Positions 35,167 to 44,331 of a DNA stretch of 54,356 nucleotides are shown here, piece by piece. A program made the position numbers and the translations under genes. Source of the stretch: Thalassospira sp. MCCC 1A01428. Its GTDB lineage: Bacteria > Pseudomonadota > Alphaproteobacteria > Rhodospirillales > Thalassospiraceae. The DNA lies in NCBI RefSeq assembly GCF_002115825.1, contig NZ_JFJZ01000032.1:1-54356 (forward strand). Reading direction: 5' to 3'. The number at the start of each line of letters is the position of its first letter. Position 1 is the first letter of the stretch. The notes below the pieces were generated by a model. It ran no database searches. It saw only the letters and a list, made by a program, of their open reading frames with translations, and was not told the origin of the DNA.

Positions 35167-36654
35167 ATGCTTACCGATCACAGGGTGTCCAAGCGCATTG
35201 CCATTATCGACGTCGGGTCGAACTCGGTCCGACTGGTGGTATTTGATGGTCAAACCCGCGCACCGGCCCCGATTTTCAACGAAAAGGTCATGTGCGGCCT
35301 TGGGCGTGACCCCGATGGATCGGGCAAGCTGAATGCCGAAGGGGTTGAAATGGCAATCGGTGCGCTGCGCCGGTTTGCCACCCTTTTGCGCGCGATGAAA
35401 ATATCGCGCGTTGATGTGCTGGCAACCGCCGCCGTGCGTGCCGCCAGCGACGGTGACATTTTTTGTCAACGTGTGCGCGATGAAACCGGCCTGCAGGTAA
35501 AGGTCATTGATGGCCTTGAAGAAGCCCGCCTGTCGGGGCTTGGCATTATATCGGGTGATCCGCATGTAACCGGCATCATGGGCGATATCGGGGGCGGGTC
35601 GCTTGAACTGGTTTTGCTTGATCAGGGGCAAATACAGCAACGGGTCAGCCTGCCGCTCGGCGCCATGCGCCTGCATGCGGTGTTTGGCAACAAACGCGAT
35701 GCACTGGAAGCCGAAGTAAACCACTATCTTGATACCGTACCATGGCTGGGCCAACCGCAAAAACTGCCGCTTTATGCCGTGGGTGGGTCGTGGCGCTCCA
35801 TTGCCAAACTTTATATCGCACAAGAAGATTATCCGATTTCCGTGGTCCACAACATGACCATGCCCAACAGCGAAATTTCCGACCTGACCAAAATCATTTC
35901 ACAACAAAGCCGGGCCTCGCTTGAAAAAATTGGTGGCGTCTCAAAACGCCGGACCGACAGCCTGCCCCATGCCGCCCTTGTCATGCACCATTTGCTGGGT
36001 CGCATGAAGGCAAAGGAAGTGATATTTTCCGGGCATGGCCTGCGTGAAGGCTGGATGTTTGAAGCCCTGCCCCAAGAAGTCCGCGACCGTGACCCGCTGC
36101 TTGAAACCTGCCTTGGCTTTGCCGAAGACAGCGAACGTTTTCATCAGCATGGCGAAGAACTGTATCGCTGGACCGATCCCATTTTTCGTGAACAACCCGC
36201 GAACTTACGGCGTTTACGCCTCGCCGCCTGCATCATTGGCGATATCGGCTGGAACGACCACCCCGATTACCGTGCCCAGCAAAGCTATAACCGCATTGTA
36301 CGCCACCCCTATCTGGATCTTAGCCATGTTGACCGGGTGTTTTTGGCCTATACCATCGGTTCGCGCTATACCGGCAATTTCCGGGGCGATGCCGCCAGCG
36401 AACGATTGCTTGACGAAGATACACGTAAAACCGGCCGCCTGTTTGGTCATGCCATTCGCCTGGGTCATACACTGTCAGGCGGGGTCGAAGGTATTTTGCC
36501 CCATTGCGAATTGATACTGAACGACAAAACCCTGACCTTGCGTCTGGATCGCACCATTGGTGACCTGAACGGTGAAGTCGTCGACCAGCGCCTGTCAAAA
36601 CTGGCAAAACTGATGGAATGTGACAGTAAAATAGAAATTTTTGATCCAACCTGA
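35167..36654 (+). CDS. ppx: Exopolyphosphatase / GppA family
   Basis: 495 aa. The actin-like fold starts IAIIDVGSNSVRLVVFDGQ, with the phosphate-binding IMGDIGGGSLELVLLDQG near residues 137-154. The C-terminal HD-like helical domain has HAALVMHHLLGRMKAKEVIF. It releases phosphate from polyphosphate ends, and in GppA also dephosphorylates pppGpp. It opens 23 bp after the ppk stop. The length is close to E. coli Ppx (513 aa) and longer than the short two-domain type, so a full Ppx/GppA enzyme is likely. Confidence 0.95.
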   Translation: MLTDHRVSKRIAIIDVGSNSVRLVVFDGQTRAPAPIFNEKVMCGLGRDPDGSGKLNAEGVEMAIGALRRFATLLRAMKISRVDVLATAAVRAASDGDIFCQRVRDETGLQVKVIDGLEEARLSGLGIISGDPHVTGIMGDIGGGSLELVLLDQGQIQQRVSLPLGAMRLHAVFGNKRDALEAEVNHYLDTVPWLGQPQKLPLYAVGGSWRSIAKLYIAQEDYPISVVHNMTMPNSEISDLTKIISQQSRASLEKIGGVSKRRTDSLPHAALVMHHLLGRMKAKEVIFSGHGLREGWMFEALPQEVRDRDPLLETCLGFAEDSERFHQHGEELYRWTDPIFREQPANLRRLRLAACIIGDIGWNDHPDYRAQQSYNRIVRHPYLDLSHVDRVFLAYTIGSRYTGNFRGDAASERLLDEDTRKTGRLFGHAIRLGHTLSGGVEGILPHCELILNDKTLTLRLDRTIGDLNGEVVDQRLSKLAKLMECDSKIEIFDPT

Positions 36655-36776
36655 TATGTGAAAGCATCACTTGTCCTGATCGGCCCGCCCCTGTACCCGA
36701 TAACCCATCATCGTGCGGCCGGTATGGGCGGGCGATACCGACAGGTGATTATGGCGCACAAAGGGAATGCAACGAA

Positions 36777-38072
36777 ATGGCTGGCACGAAAACGGTAAAT
36801 GGCAATATTTCCCGCGGTGTCCTGGATGTCGATGCGTTAAAAACGCAATCGCGCAATTTGCTGAAATCCCTGCGTGCCGACGACGCCGATGCCCGCGAAC
36901 GCCTGAAGGAACATCATCCCAAGGCCGCCAACCGCAAAGCCGCCGAGATCAAGGTGTCGGATGCTCAGCAAATTCTGGCGCGTGAGAACGGCTTTATCAG
37001 CTGGCCGGAAATGAAAACCCACATCGACCAGATGGTGCTAACCGAACAACAAATTGCAACCGGCTGGATGACTGTGCCCGATACACCGGGCACCTTGCAT
37101 ATCCGTTGTGGTTCGGACATTCGCAACACGCTGGAACTGGCCGGTTTCAAAGGCCACTTTCAGGAATTTTCCGATCCGTTCTGTCAGGGGCCCGTGCCCG
37201 ATGTTCCCTTGCCTGTTTTAATGCAATTACGGGCCGATTTTATTGCCAGCGCCTATGGACTGGACCCCGAACAAACCCAAAACCGCCAACACGCCGAATA
37301 CAGCGCGCTGATGGCCGCCGGCGATTATCGCCATATTGTTTTGTGGTTTGAACATGACAGCTACGATCAGCTTATTCTGGCCTTTCTGCTCGATTTTTTC
37401 GGTGCCTTGCGCCTTGCAGCCAAGGTCGAACTGATTTGCATAAATTCCGTGCCCGATGTTGATAAATTCACCGGCCTGGGCCAGCTTACCCCCGATCAAT
37501 TGCGCTGGGCATGGGAAAACACCCGCGCACCAATTGGCGATTCCCATTACGATCTGGGGCGCAAGGTCTGGAAAGCGGTGCGCGCCGCCAACCCCGCCGA
37601 TCTGGCAACATTTGCCAAATCGGCCTCAGCCACCCGCCCGATCGGGTTGATGGCAAAAGCCCTGCAACGCCATTTGGCCGAATTGCCCGCCAGCCACAAT
37701 GACCTGTCGCTGACGCAACAACTGGTTCTGGAAATTCTGGCCGAAGCAGGCCCGCTAAGCGCGGGGCGCGTATTTGGCCGCCTGATGCGAGACAAGGAAC
37801 CCCTGCCATTTTTGGGCGACATCATGCTGTGGCATATTCTCGCTGATATGGCGACAGTGGCAGACGGCACAGAACCACCCTTTAGCATCGACGACACCAC
37901 CCTGCCCTGGCCGGATCGCACCCTGACCCTGACCGAAACCGGCACCCGGATCATGCGTGGGACCAAACGGTTTTTTGAAACCTACACCGGCACACGCTGG
38001 GTGGGGGGCGTAAAAATCACCGCAGATCCCGACTGCCCGCATTGGGATATCGCGCGCAAGGTTGTTGTTTGA
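36777..38072 (+). CDS. DUF1835-domain protein of unknown function
   Basis: 431 aa. The N-terminal ~90 residues include a KEHHPKAANRKAAEIKVSDAQ helix region, and from about residue 105 is the DUF1835 pattern LHIRCGSDIRNTLELAGFKG and FSDPFCQGPVPDV, with DYRHIVLWFEHDSYDQLILA. DUF1835 proteins have no established function. Context gives no strong clue: it stands 122 bp after ppx on the same strand and convergent with a LysR gene. No signal peptide or membrane span. Confidence 0.8.
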   Translation: MAGTKTVNGNISRGVLDVDALKTQSRNLLKSLRADDADARERLKEHHPKAANRKAAEIKVSDAQQILARENGFISWPEMKTHIDQMVLTEQQIATGWMTVPDTPGTLHIRCGSDIRNTLELAGFKGHFQEFSDPFCQGPVPDVPLPVLMQLRADFIASAYGLDPEQTQNRQHAEYSALMAAGDYRHIVLWFEHDSYDQLILAFLLDFFGALRLAAKVELICINSVPDVDKFTGLGQLTPDQLRWAWENTRAPIGDSHYDLGRKVWKAVRAANPADLATFAKSASATRPIGLMAKALQRHLAELPASHNDLSLTQQLVLEILAEAGPLSAGRVFGRLMRDKEPLPFLGDIMLWHILADMATVADGTEPPFSIDDTTLPWPDRTLTLTETGTRIMRGTKRFFETYTGTRWVGGVKITADPDCPHWDIARKVVV

Positions 38073-38112
38073 TCCTGCAAACTTACAAAACCCCATCGGG
38101 ACTGGCCTGATT

Positions 38113-39048
38113 TTACTGTTTTGATTTTCTGCCGGCTATTGTGCGGGCAATACGAAATATCTCGTCGCGCAGCCATTGGTGCGAACGGGAAGCCGCATTG
38201 CGTACATGCCAGCTTTGACAAAATACGTATGATGGCAATACAACCGGGCACCTGCAAACGGCATACCCTGCCATCACGCTATCAGCCAGACGTATCGGCA
38301 GGGTGGTAATTACCGGGGTGCCTGAAATCAGCCGTGGTAAATTACCAAATGTTGCCACCTGCAACACGGTGCGCCGCGACCGCCCTATCCGTGCCAGTTC
38401 CGTATCGATGGCTGATGCTTCGTCGTCATCGTCAAAAACAACACGCGCATGTGATGCCGCACAATAGCGGTCCAGCGTATCAGGCGGGGCAGAATGAAAG
38501 CGGGGATCAAAATAACATTGAACATTTTCATCAAATAACGAGCGCTGCATGATGTCGCTGGCATCACCGCCATAATCAATGGTAATCGCCATATCAAGTT
38601 TGCCATCACGCAATTTGTCAATCATGTCCTGCTTGCGGCGTACCGGGCGAATTTTAAAGGTAATATCCGCTGCCAGTGCCTGAACACGGGCAAACAGCGT
38701 CGGTAACAGCACGGCTGCCTCGTAATCGTTCGCACCAATTGTGCAATGCAGGTGATGTTGCGGATTATGCGGGTCGAACTGGTCGATCCGGGTCAGGCTG
38801 CGCATATCTTCCAGCAAATGGCGGATACGGGGTGCCAGGTCATGGGCATGGGCCGTCGGGGTAATACCCCGCCCTGCACGCACAAATAACGGATCGCCAA
38901 CAACCTGGCGCAACCGTTCCAGGCCATGACTGACAGTGGGCTGCCCCACCCCAAGCAACGTGGCTGCCGCTGTGACCGATCCCTGATCGTAAATGGTTAT
39001 AAATAAACGCAGCAACCGAAAATCCAGATCCAATTCATCGATATTCAT
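38113..39048 (-). CDS. LysR-family regulator, NodD/LeuO-like
   Basis: 311 aa. The HTH (LDFRLLRLFITIYDQGSVTA, GVGQPTVSHGLERLRQVVGD, LFVRAGRGITPT) has the LysR pattern of the NodD/SyrM-LeuO branch. The C-terminal LysR substrate domain carries LHCTIGANDYEAAVLLPTLF. It is divergent from the QorB-like gene across a 97-bp gap that would hold the operator. The likely target is that quinone-reductase gene. Effector unknown. Confidence 0.9.
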   Translation of the reverse strand: MNIDELDLDFRLLRLFITIYDQGSVTAAATLLGVGQPTVSHGLERLRQVVGDPLFVRAGRGITPTAHAHDLAPRIRHLLEDMRSLTRIDQFDPHNPQHHLHCTIGANDYEAAVLLPTLFARVQALAADITFKIRPVRRKQDMIDKLRDGKLDMAITIDYGGDASDIMQRSLFDENVQCYFDPRFHSAPPDTLDRYCAASHARVVFDDDDEASAIDTELARIGRSRRTVLQVATFGNLPRLISGTPVITTLPIRLADSVMAGYAVCRCPVVLPSYVFCQSWHVRNAASRSHQWLRDEIFRIARTIAGRKSKQ

Positions 39049-39145
39049 GCATGTTTTCCATTCATTTCATCGAATTGATCATATGCCAAATTCACGGCAG
39101 GATCAGCGCCAACATTGCGGTTGACCGCATGATTTTTGGAGAAAA

Positions 39146-40018
39146 ATGATGAAAAAACTGATTACTGGCGCCACCGGCCAATTTGGCACCCTTGCCCTGA
39201 GCCATTTAAGCACCCGTATCCCGGCAGGCGAAATTGTCGTCAGTGTTCGTAACCCGGACAAAGCTGCCGACATTCGCGCCAACGGCATTGAAGTCCGCCA
39301 AGGCGATTTTGACGACCAAACCTTGATGGAACAGGCTTTTGCCGGAATTGATGTCGCCCTGATCGTTTCCGCCGAAGCCGACAACGAAACCCGCATCCGC
39401 CAGCATCGCACCGCGATCACAGCCGCAAAAAATGCCGGTGTAAAACACGTTATTTATACCAGCGTGATTGATCCGCGTGCTGACAGCGCCTTTACCTATT
39501 CCGCCATCCATGCCGATACCGAGGCCTTTATCAAACAAAGCGGCCTAACTTACACCATTCTTCGCAACAGCTTTTATGCTGACCTGTTATTAGGCGGCGT
39601 TCCCCATGCGCTTGAAACCGGGCAATATGCAGCACCGGCAGGCAATGCAGGCATTACCTACATTCCCCGTAACGATCTGGCTGAAATTGCCGCCATCATC
39701 CTTGCCAACCCGGCAGAGCATGCCAACAAAACCTATGATCTGACCGGCACCAAGGCCATCACCCATGCCAAAATTGCCGCCATCATCGCCAGCGCGACGG
39801 GCAAGGACATTGCCTTTGCCGATTTGCCGGGTGATGTTTATGAAGGAATTTTACGCAGCCTTGGCCTGCCTGAACATGCCGTCATCGCAGTTGCCGGTCT
39901 TTATCTGGCGGCAAAAAATGGTGACTACGCCACGGTCAGCACGGATGCCGCCAGCATCCTTGGTCGCCAACCGCAATCGGTGGATGACTTTTTAAAACAC
40001 GCCCTGAACAAAGGGTAA
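39146..40018 (+). CDS. QorB-like NAD(P)H quinone oxidoreductase (NmrA-type SDR)
   Basis: 290 aa. N-terminal KLITGATGQFGTLALSHLST is the GxxGxxG nucleotide motif of atypical SDRs. VVSVRNPDKAADIRANGIEV, KHVIYTSVIDPRAD and YTILRNSFYADLLLGG match QorB (YtfG) closely. QorB reduces quinones with NADPH. In E. coli qorB stands next to an HxlR regulator, and here an HxlR gene is convergent with it as well, with a divergent LysR on the other side. GGAG precedes tandem ATGs at 39146 and 39149. Confidence 0.9.
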   Translation: MMKKLITGATGQFGTLALSHLSTRIPAGEIVVSVRNPDKAADIRANGIEVRQGDFDDQTLMEQAFAGIDVALIVSAEADNETRIRQHRTAITAAKNAGVKHVIYTSVIDPRADSAFTYSAIHADTEAFIKQSGLTYTILRNSFYADLLLGGVPHALETGQYAAPAGNAGITYIPRNDLAEIAAIILANPAEHANKTYDLTGTKAITHAKIAAIIASATGKDIAFADLPGDVYEGILRSLGLPEHAVIAVAGLYLAAKNGDYATVSTDAASILGRQPQSVDDFLKHALNKG

Positions 40019-40052
40019 TTCCCGCATCGAACCAGCCGTTTAAAACCACCAC

Positions 40053-40090
40053 AGGCGAATGCTCCCACCCGGGATCATTCGCCTTTTTTA
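40053..40090 (+). terminator. Rho-independent terminator after qorB-like gene
   Basis: AGGCGAATG (40053-40061) and CATTCGCCT (40076-40084), 9 bp, then TTTTTTA. It lies partly in the end of the convergent HxlR gene. Confidence 0.88.
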
Positions 40091-40477
40091 TACTGTCGAC
40101 CCTACATTGGTTGCTGTCGGGGTGTCGTTTTGGTCTGATGCCGGATCTGTCGGGCGCAAATCGGCCCATTTCAACAGGGCATCAAGTACCGGGCACAGGC
40201 GCTGCCCCCAATCGGTCAGGCAATATTCCACCTTGGGCGGCACCTGATGATAAACAATACGTTTTACAATTCCGTCGGCTTCCATCTGGCGCAATTGCTG
40301 GATCAGCATCTTTTGCGAAATGCCGTCAATTGCACGCTCCAGCTCCGAGAATCGCTTTACCTGCCCGCCAAAAAGATGAAACAAAATCACCAGCTTCCAG
40401 CGTCCCTCAAGCATCTTCAAAATTTCTTCAACACCGGCTGCCGGTGTTTCCGCCCCAAAACCCCATTTCTTACTCAC
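40088..40477 (-). CDS. HxlR-family transcriptional regulator
   Basis: 129 aa from a GTG at 40477 (MSKKWGFGAETPAAGVEEIL), preceded by AAGG; the longer frame to 40546 runs through the likely operator. The HxlR signature is MLEGRWKLVILFHLFGGQVK, FSELERAIDGISQKMLIQQLR, VKRIVYHQVPPKVEYCLTDWG. No N-terminal cysteine of the type used by YodB/QorR quinone sensors is visible in this start. It is divergent from the SnoaL-like and SDR genes and convergent with the qorB-like gene; one or both are likely targets. Confidence 0.88.
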   Translation of the reverse strand: MSKKWGFGAETPAAGVEEILKMLEGRWKLVILFHLFGGQVKRFSELERAIDGISQKMLIQQLRQMEADGIVKRIVYHQVPPKVEYCLTDWGQRLCPVLDALLKWADLRPTDPASDQNDTPTATNVGSTV

Positions 40478-40479
40478 GG

Positions 40480-40492
40480 GTAAGTACCTTAC
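40480..40492. promoter_or_regulatory. Putative HxlR operator
   Basis: GTAAG-TAC-CTTAC, a perfect 5-bp inverted repeat with a 3-bp centre, immediately upstream of the HxlR start. Known HxlR operators contain similar TTACTTA-type repeats. Confidence 0.5.
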
Positions 40493-40593
40493 TTTTTTGT
40501 CGGTTCTTGTGCTTTTCCCAGCATAGCGCCAGCTTGCAGGCATCACAACGACCGCGTGGCACCCCCGCGCATCACAGACAAAAAGGCATCCCC

Positions 40594-40965
40594 ATGACAG
40601 TCCTTCTTCCCGCTGCCATCGCCGGATTTTTTGACCAATGCACGGCGCGCAACTTTGCCGGTGTTTGCACCTGTTTTAGCCCCGATGCCCATGTTTACGA
40701 CGAAAAACAAAATATCAACGGCCATGCTGCCATCGAAAAATGGATTACACATGCCATTGGCAGCACCGACGCCGTTCACGTTGTCACCTCGGCCACAGCC
40801 CTGCCCGATACCCCCGCCGCAAACCGGCAATCCCTTGCCGATATCACCGATGGGCAGCTTCGCGTCACCGCCGATGTATCAGGTAATTTCAAAGGCTCGC
40901 CTGTCAATCTGACCTATCTGTTCACATTGCACGCCGGTAAAATTACAGCACTGGAAATTGGCTGA
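40594..40965 (+). CDS. SnoaL/NTF2-like small protein
   Basis: 123 aa starting MTVLLPAAIAGFFDQCTARN, with NTF2-like pattern AGVCTCFSPDAHVYDEKQ and INGHAAIEKWITHAIG, and a C-terminal NLTYLFTLHAGKITALEIG strand. Such proteins are ligand-binding or isomerase/hydratase folds. AAGG lies upstream of the ATG. It overlaps the following SDR gene by one base (TGATG), so the two are translationally coupled and probably act in one pathway. A longer frame starting at 40111 would cross the HxlR gene and is rejected. Confidence 0.85.
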   Translation: MTVLLPAAIAGFFDQCTARNFAGVCTCFSPDAHVYDEKQNINGHAAIEKWITHAIGSTDAVHVVTSATALPDTPAANRQSLADITDGQLRVTADVSGNFKGSPVNLTYLFTLHAGKITALEIG

Positions 40966-41759
40966 TGCATAACATTCATTATCAAATCGACCCGACAGAA
41001 TTTACCGGCAAACGGGTTCTGGTAACCGGCGGGACCAAAGGCATGGGACACGCCATGTTGCACCGCCTGCATAATGCCGGGGCAACTGTTGCCTGCACGG
41101 CCCGAAGCGCGCCCGAAAATCACCCGGGCCTGTTTATCAGCGCCGATGTTTCAACCGTTTCAGGCACCCGGGAAGTAATTGATACCATTATCGCGCAATG
41201 GGGCGGGCTGGATATTTTGATCAATAATGTCGGTGGCTCATCCGCACCTGGTGGCGGGGCACTTGGCCTGTCCGACGATGATTGGGAAAACACATTTAAC
41301 ACCAACCTGATGGCTGCCGTGCGCCTGGATCGCGGTTTTTTACCCGGCATGATTGCGCGCAAAAACGGTGTTATCCTGCATATATCCTCTATCCAGCGAC
41401 GTTTACCTTTGTTTGAAGCCACACTGGCCTATGCCGCTGCCAAAGCCGCCCTTAGTACCTATAGCAAGGGGCTGGCGAAGGAAATGGGGCCCAAAGGCAT
41501 TCGCATCAACACCCTGTCACCCGGCTTTATTGAAACCACCGCGGCCAGCGCCCTGATCGAACGGCTTGCCGGGCAACAAGGTAGCACCATTGATGCTGCC
41601 CGCAATGGCCTGATGCAGTCACTGGGCGGCATTCCCATTGGTCGCCCCGGCCGCCCCGATGAAGTTGCCGAACTTGCCGCATTTCTGGTGTCAGACCGGG
41701 CAATGTCAGTTCACGGCGCGGAATACACAATTGATGGCGGAACCGTGCCAACTGTTTAA
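40965..41759 (+). CDS. SDR-family oxidoreductase
   Basis: 264 aa classical SDR with VLVTGGTKGMGHAMLHRL, INNVGGSSAPGGGALGL, catalytic Ser in HISSIQRRLP, and YAAAKAALSTYSKG supplying Tyr and Lys, ending MSVHGAEYTIDGGTVPTV. It has a TGATG overlap with the SnoaL-like gene. The pair is expressed from the promoter shared with the divergent HxlR regulator. Substrate unknown. Confidence 0.92.
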   Translation: MHNIHYQIDPTEFTGKRVLVTGGTKGMGHAMLHRLHNAGATVACTARSAPENHPGLFISADVSTVSGTREVIDTIIAQWGGLDILINNVGGSSAPGGGALGLSDDDWENTFNTNLMAAVRLDRGFLPGMIARKNGVILHISSIQRRLPLFEATLAYAAAKAALSTYSKGLAKEMGPKGIRINTLSPGFIETTAASALIERLAGQQGSTIDAARNGLMQSLGGIPIGRPGRPDEVAELAAFLVSDRAMSVHGAEYTIDGGTVPTV

Positions 41760-41875
41760 ATAGCGGGGCAATACAAGGCCCCTTCACCGAACGTTAGCCA
41801 GGCGCAACACGCCCAATGTGGCACATGGCACGTATGGCAATCACACCTGCCGCCCTTGTAAAACACCCAAATAAC

Positions 41876-41914
41876 AAAACCCCGCCATTCAATTGTGAAT
41901 TGGCGGGGTTTTAA
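41876..41914. terminator. Bidirectional terminator between SDR gene and rnd
   Basis: AAAACCCCGCCA (41876-41887) pairs with TGGCGGGGTTTT (41901-41912), 12 bp, with T-runs on both sides, and the inner part TTCA...TGAA extends the pairing. Confidence 0.85.
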
Positions 41915-41939
41915 ATGTTTGCGCGCACACCGAACCGGC

Positions 41940-43175
41940 TCAGACGTCGGCGTCGACACCAATTTCCGCAACGGCTTCTGTTTTGGCATCCTGCCTGGGG
42001 GGCGTATCAGATGCCGTTTCAAGTTCAACCAGGGCAACTTCACCGTTTTCAAGCTTCAAGGCAATCTGCCCATGCTTCAGACGAAGGGCGTATTGGCCAA
42101 AAAGTTCGCGGCGCCAACCATGCAAGGCGGCAACATCGGCGTTATCGTCCGCAGCAATGTTTTGTAAATCATCGCTTGATGCGACCAAACGCTGCGCCAC
42201 ACCTTTTTCTTCACTGCACAGCTTTAACAATACCTTGAGCAATTCCACCGTCGGGCCAATACCGGCGGGCAATTCAGTACGAACCTTGGGCACGGGCCAG
42301 CTTTCCTGCGGCTCGGCAAGGGCGGCCTTTATCGCATCGATAATTGCCTGCCCCTGTTTGCTGGCACCAAAATTGCGGCCAACACCCCGGGTTTTATCAA
42401 GATCATTTTCGTTTTGCGGCTGACGGGCTGCAATATCAAGCAAGGTATCGTCGCGCAAAACCCGGTTACGCGGCAGGTTTTTGCGTTGGGCTTCGGTTTC
42501 GCGCCATTCGCCCAATGCCCTGGCAACTGCCAGAAATTTCGGGCTGTTGGACCGGGTTTTTAGCCGCAGCCATGCCTGTGCCGGGTCGATGGTATAAATG
42601 CCAGGGTCGGTCAGGCGTTCCATTTCTTCAAACAGCCACGGTGCGCGGTCATTGGCCGCCAGACGTTCGTGGAAGTTTTCATAAATGGTGCGCAAATGCG
42701 TCACATCCGAAATCGCATAGCTAAGCTGCTTTGACGATAACGGGCGGCGCGACCAATCGGTAAAACGCATCGACTTATCGATGTTTTTACGAGCAACCTT
42801 GTTCACCAGCGTTTCATAACCAACCTGGTCCCCATAGCCCAAAACCATGGCGGCAACCTGGGTATCAAACACCGGGTGCGGCACCTTGCCGTTTAGATGA
42901 ACAAATATTTCAATATCCTGCCGGGCCGCGTGAAAAACCTTGATCACGCTTTCATCCTGCATCAGATCAAACAGGGGCGTTAAATCAATGCCATCGGCCA
43001 GCGGGTCAATCGCGGCACCGGTATCGGTAAATTCGGGGCTGCATACCTGAACCAGGCACAGTTGCGGCCAATAGGTCGAATCCCGCATAAATTCGGTATC
43101 GACCGTAACATAATCAAATTGCCGCAGCCTGTCGCACAGCACGCGAAGGTCTTCTGTTTTTGTAATCGTTTCCAT
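41940..43175 (-). CDS. rnd: Ribonuclease D
   Basis: 411 aa from the ATG at 43175. DEDD 3'-5' exonuclease motifs: VTVDTEFMRDSTYW, FHAARQDIEIFVHL, and YAISDVTHLRTIY. An HRDC domain follows (RALGEWRETEAQRKNLPRNR). It matures tRNA 3' ends and trims small stable RNAs. It is the last gene of the minus-strand rim-cluster direction, 75 bp after the AstE-like gene. The C-terminal ~40 residues are acidic and poorly conserved. Confidence 0.95.
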   Translation of the reverse strand: METITKTEDLRVLCDRLRQFDYVTVDTEFMRDSTYWPQLCLVQVCSPEFTDTGAAIDPLADGIDLTPLFDLMQDESVIKVFHAARQDIEIFVHLNGKVPHPVFDTQVAAMVLGYGDQVGYETLVNKVARKNIDKSMRFTDWSRRPLSSKQLSYAISDVTHLRTIYENFHERLAANDRAPWLFEEMERLTDPGIYTIDPAQAWLRLKTRSNSPKFLAVARALGEWRETEAQRKNLPRNRVLRDDTLLDIAARQPQNENDLDKTRGVGRNFGASKQGQAIIDAIKAALAEPQESWPVPKVRTELPAGIGPTVELLKVLLKLCSEEKGVAQRLVASSDDLQNIAADDNADVAALHGWRRELFGQYALRLKHGQIALKLENGEVALVELETASDTPPRQDAKTEAVAEIGVDADV

Positions 43176-43250
43176 GAACCCTGCTATAACATTGCCCGGC
43201 AAAGTTCGCCAGTGGCTTGCCCGTTATCATACGGAAAATGGTCAATGGAC

Positions 43251-44327
43251 CTAGATAATTTCATCTTCATCAAGCAGCGGATCAGACTGAAGATGGGTTT
43301 CAATGGCATCAAGCCGTTCCTGCAATTCCGCCGGACGCTTGATCGATGCCACATGAAACAGCGCATCACCCTGATTAACAATCGGCAAATTGGTCCGCCC
43401 GATGATCAGGCCATCCTGCCGGGCCAGCACCTCGGTGTCAGTCTGGCCAAACGGGTCAGACACTGCGGCAACAACATCGCCTGCGCGCACAAAATCACCC
43501 GCCAGCTTAAACGTTCGCAACAACCCGCCAACCGGGGCGCGCAACCATTGGCTGCCCGATGATTTAAACGATGGCAAACGCGGCGCACGCACCGACCGTG
43601 CGGCCACCATGCCCAATTCACGCATCACACGTAAAACACCCGAAACCCCGGCCCGAATGGCCATTTCGTCAAAACGAAGCCCCTCGCCCGCTTCATAAAG
43701 CAGGATCGGCACGCCAATATCCTTGCCCGCCTGGCGCAAGGACCCTTCGCGCAAGGGTGATGTCAGGATAATCGGCGCACCAAACGATTCGGCATAGGAC
43801 ATGATATGATCATCGCCTTCATTCACCCGCACCTGGGGCAAATTCACGCGGTTCGCGGCAGCGGTGTGCAAATCAATCCCGAAATCGGACCGTTGGACAA
43901 CTTCTTTCAAGAACAGATGGGCAAGCTGCCCGGCAAGCGAGCCATGGGCACTGCCCGGAAAGCAACGATTAAGATCGCGCCGGTCAGGCAGGTAACGGGT
44001 GTGATTTAAAAACCCAAATGCATTTACCACCGGCACCGCCAGCAATGTGCCGCGCAAATGGCGCAATACCGGCGATTTTAAAACCCGGCGAATAACCTCA
44101 ACACCGACAATTTCGTCGCCATGCACAGCTGCACTGACAAAAAGGGTCGGCCCCGGTCGTTTGCCATGCACGACATTTACCGTCAAATTAACCGGGGTAT
44201 GGTTCGATAAAAGTGAAATTGGAATATCAACAAGCTGACGGGTGCCGGGTGCGACTTTTTTGTTTCCAAGTTCAAAGTCGGAATTTTTCCGGCGCTGCTG
44301 CGCCACCGTTTCGTCGTATTCCAGCAA
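43251..44327 (-). CDS. Succinylglutamate desuccinylase/aspartoacylase family peptidase
   Basis: 358 aa. AstE/AspA Zn-dependent acylase or M14-type carboxypeptidase. Motif LFVSAAVHGDEIVGVEVIRR gives the HxxE zinc pair and FGIDLHTAAANRVN the third ligand region, with RRDLNRCFPGSA as substrate loop and LYEAGEG later. Families of this type remove an acyl group or a C-terminal amino acid. It starts 4 bp after rimK, implying coupling. In clusters with rimK the AstE-like member is proposed to trim glutamyl chains, but this is inference. Confidence 0.88.
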   Translation of the reverse strand: MLEYDETVAQQRRKNSDFELGNKKVAPGTRQLVDIPISLLSNHTPVNLTVNVVHGKRPGPTLFVSAAVHGDEIVGVEVIRRVLKSPVLRHLRGTLLAVPVVNAFGFLNHTRYLPDRRDLNRCFPGSAHGSLAGQLAHLFLKEVVQRSDFGIDLHTAAANRVNLPQVRVNEGDDHIMSYAESFGAPIILTSPLREGSLRQAGKDIGVPILLYEAGEGLRFDEMAIRAGVSGVLRVMRELGMVAARSVRAPRLPSFKSSGSQWLRAPVGGLLRTFKLAGDFVRAGDVVAAVSDPFGQTDTEVLARQDGLIIGRTNLPIVNQGDALFHVASIKRPAELQERLDAIETHLQSDPLLDEDEII

Positions 44328-44331
44328 CTTG

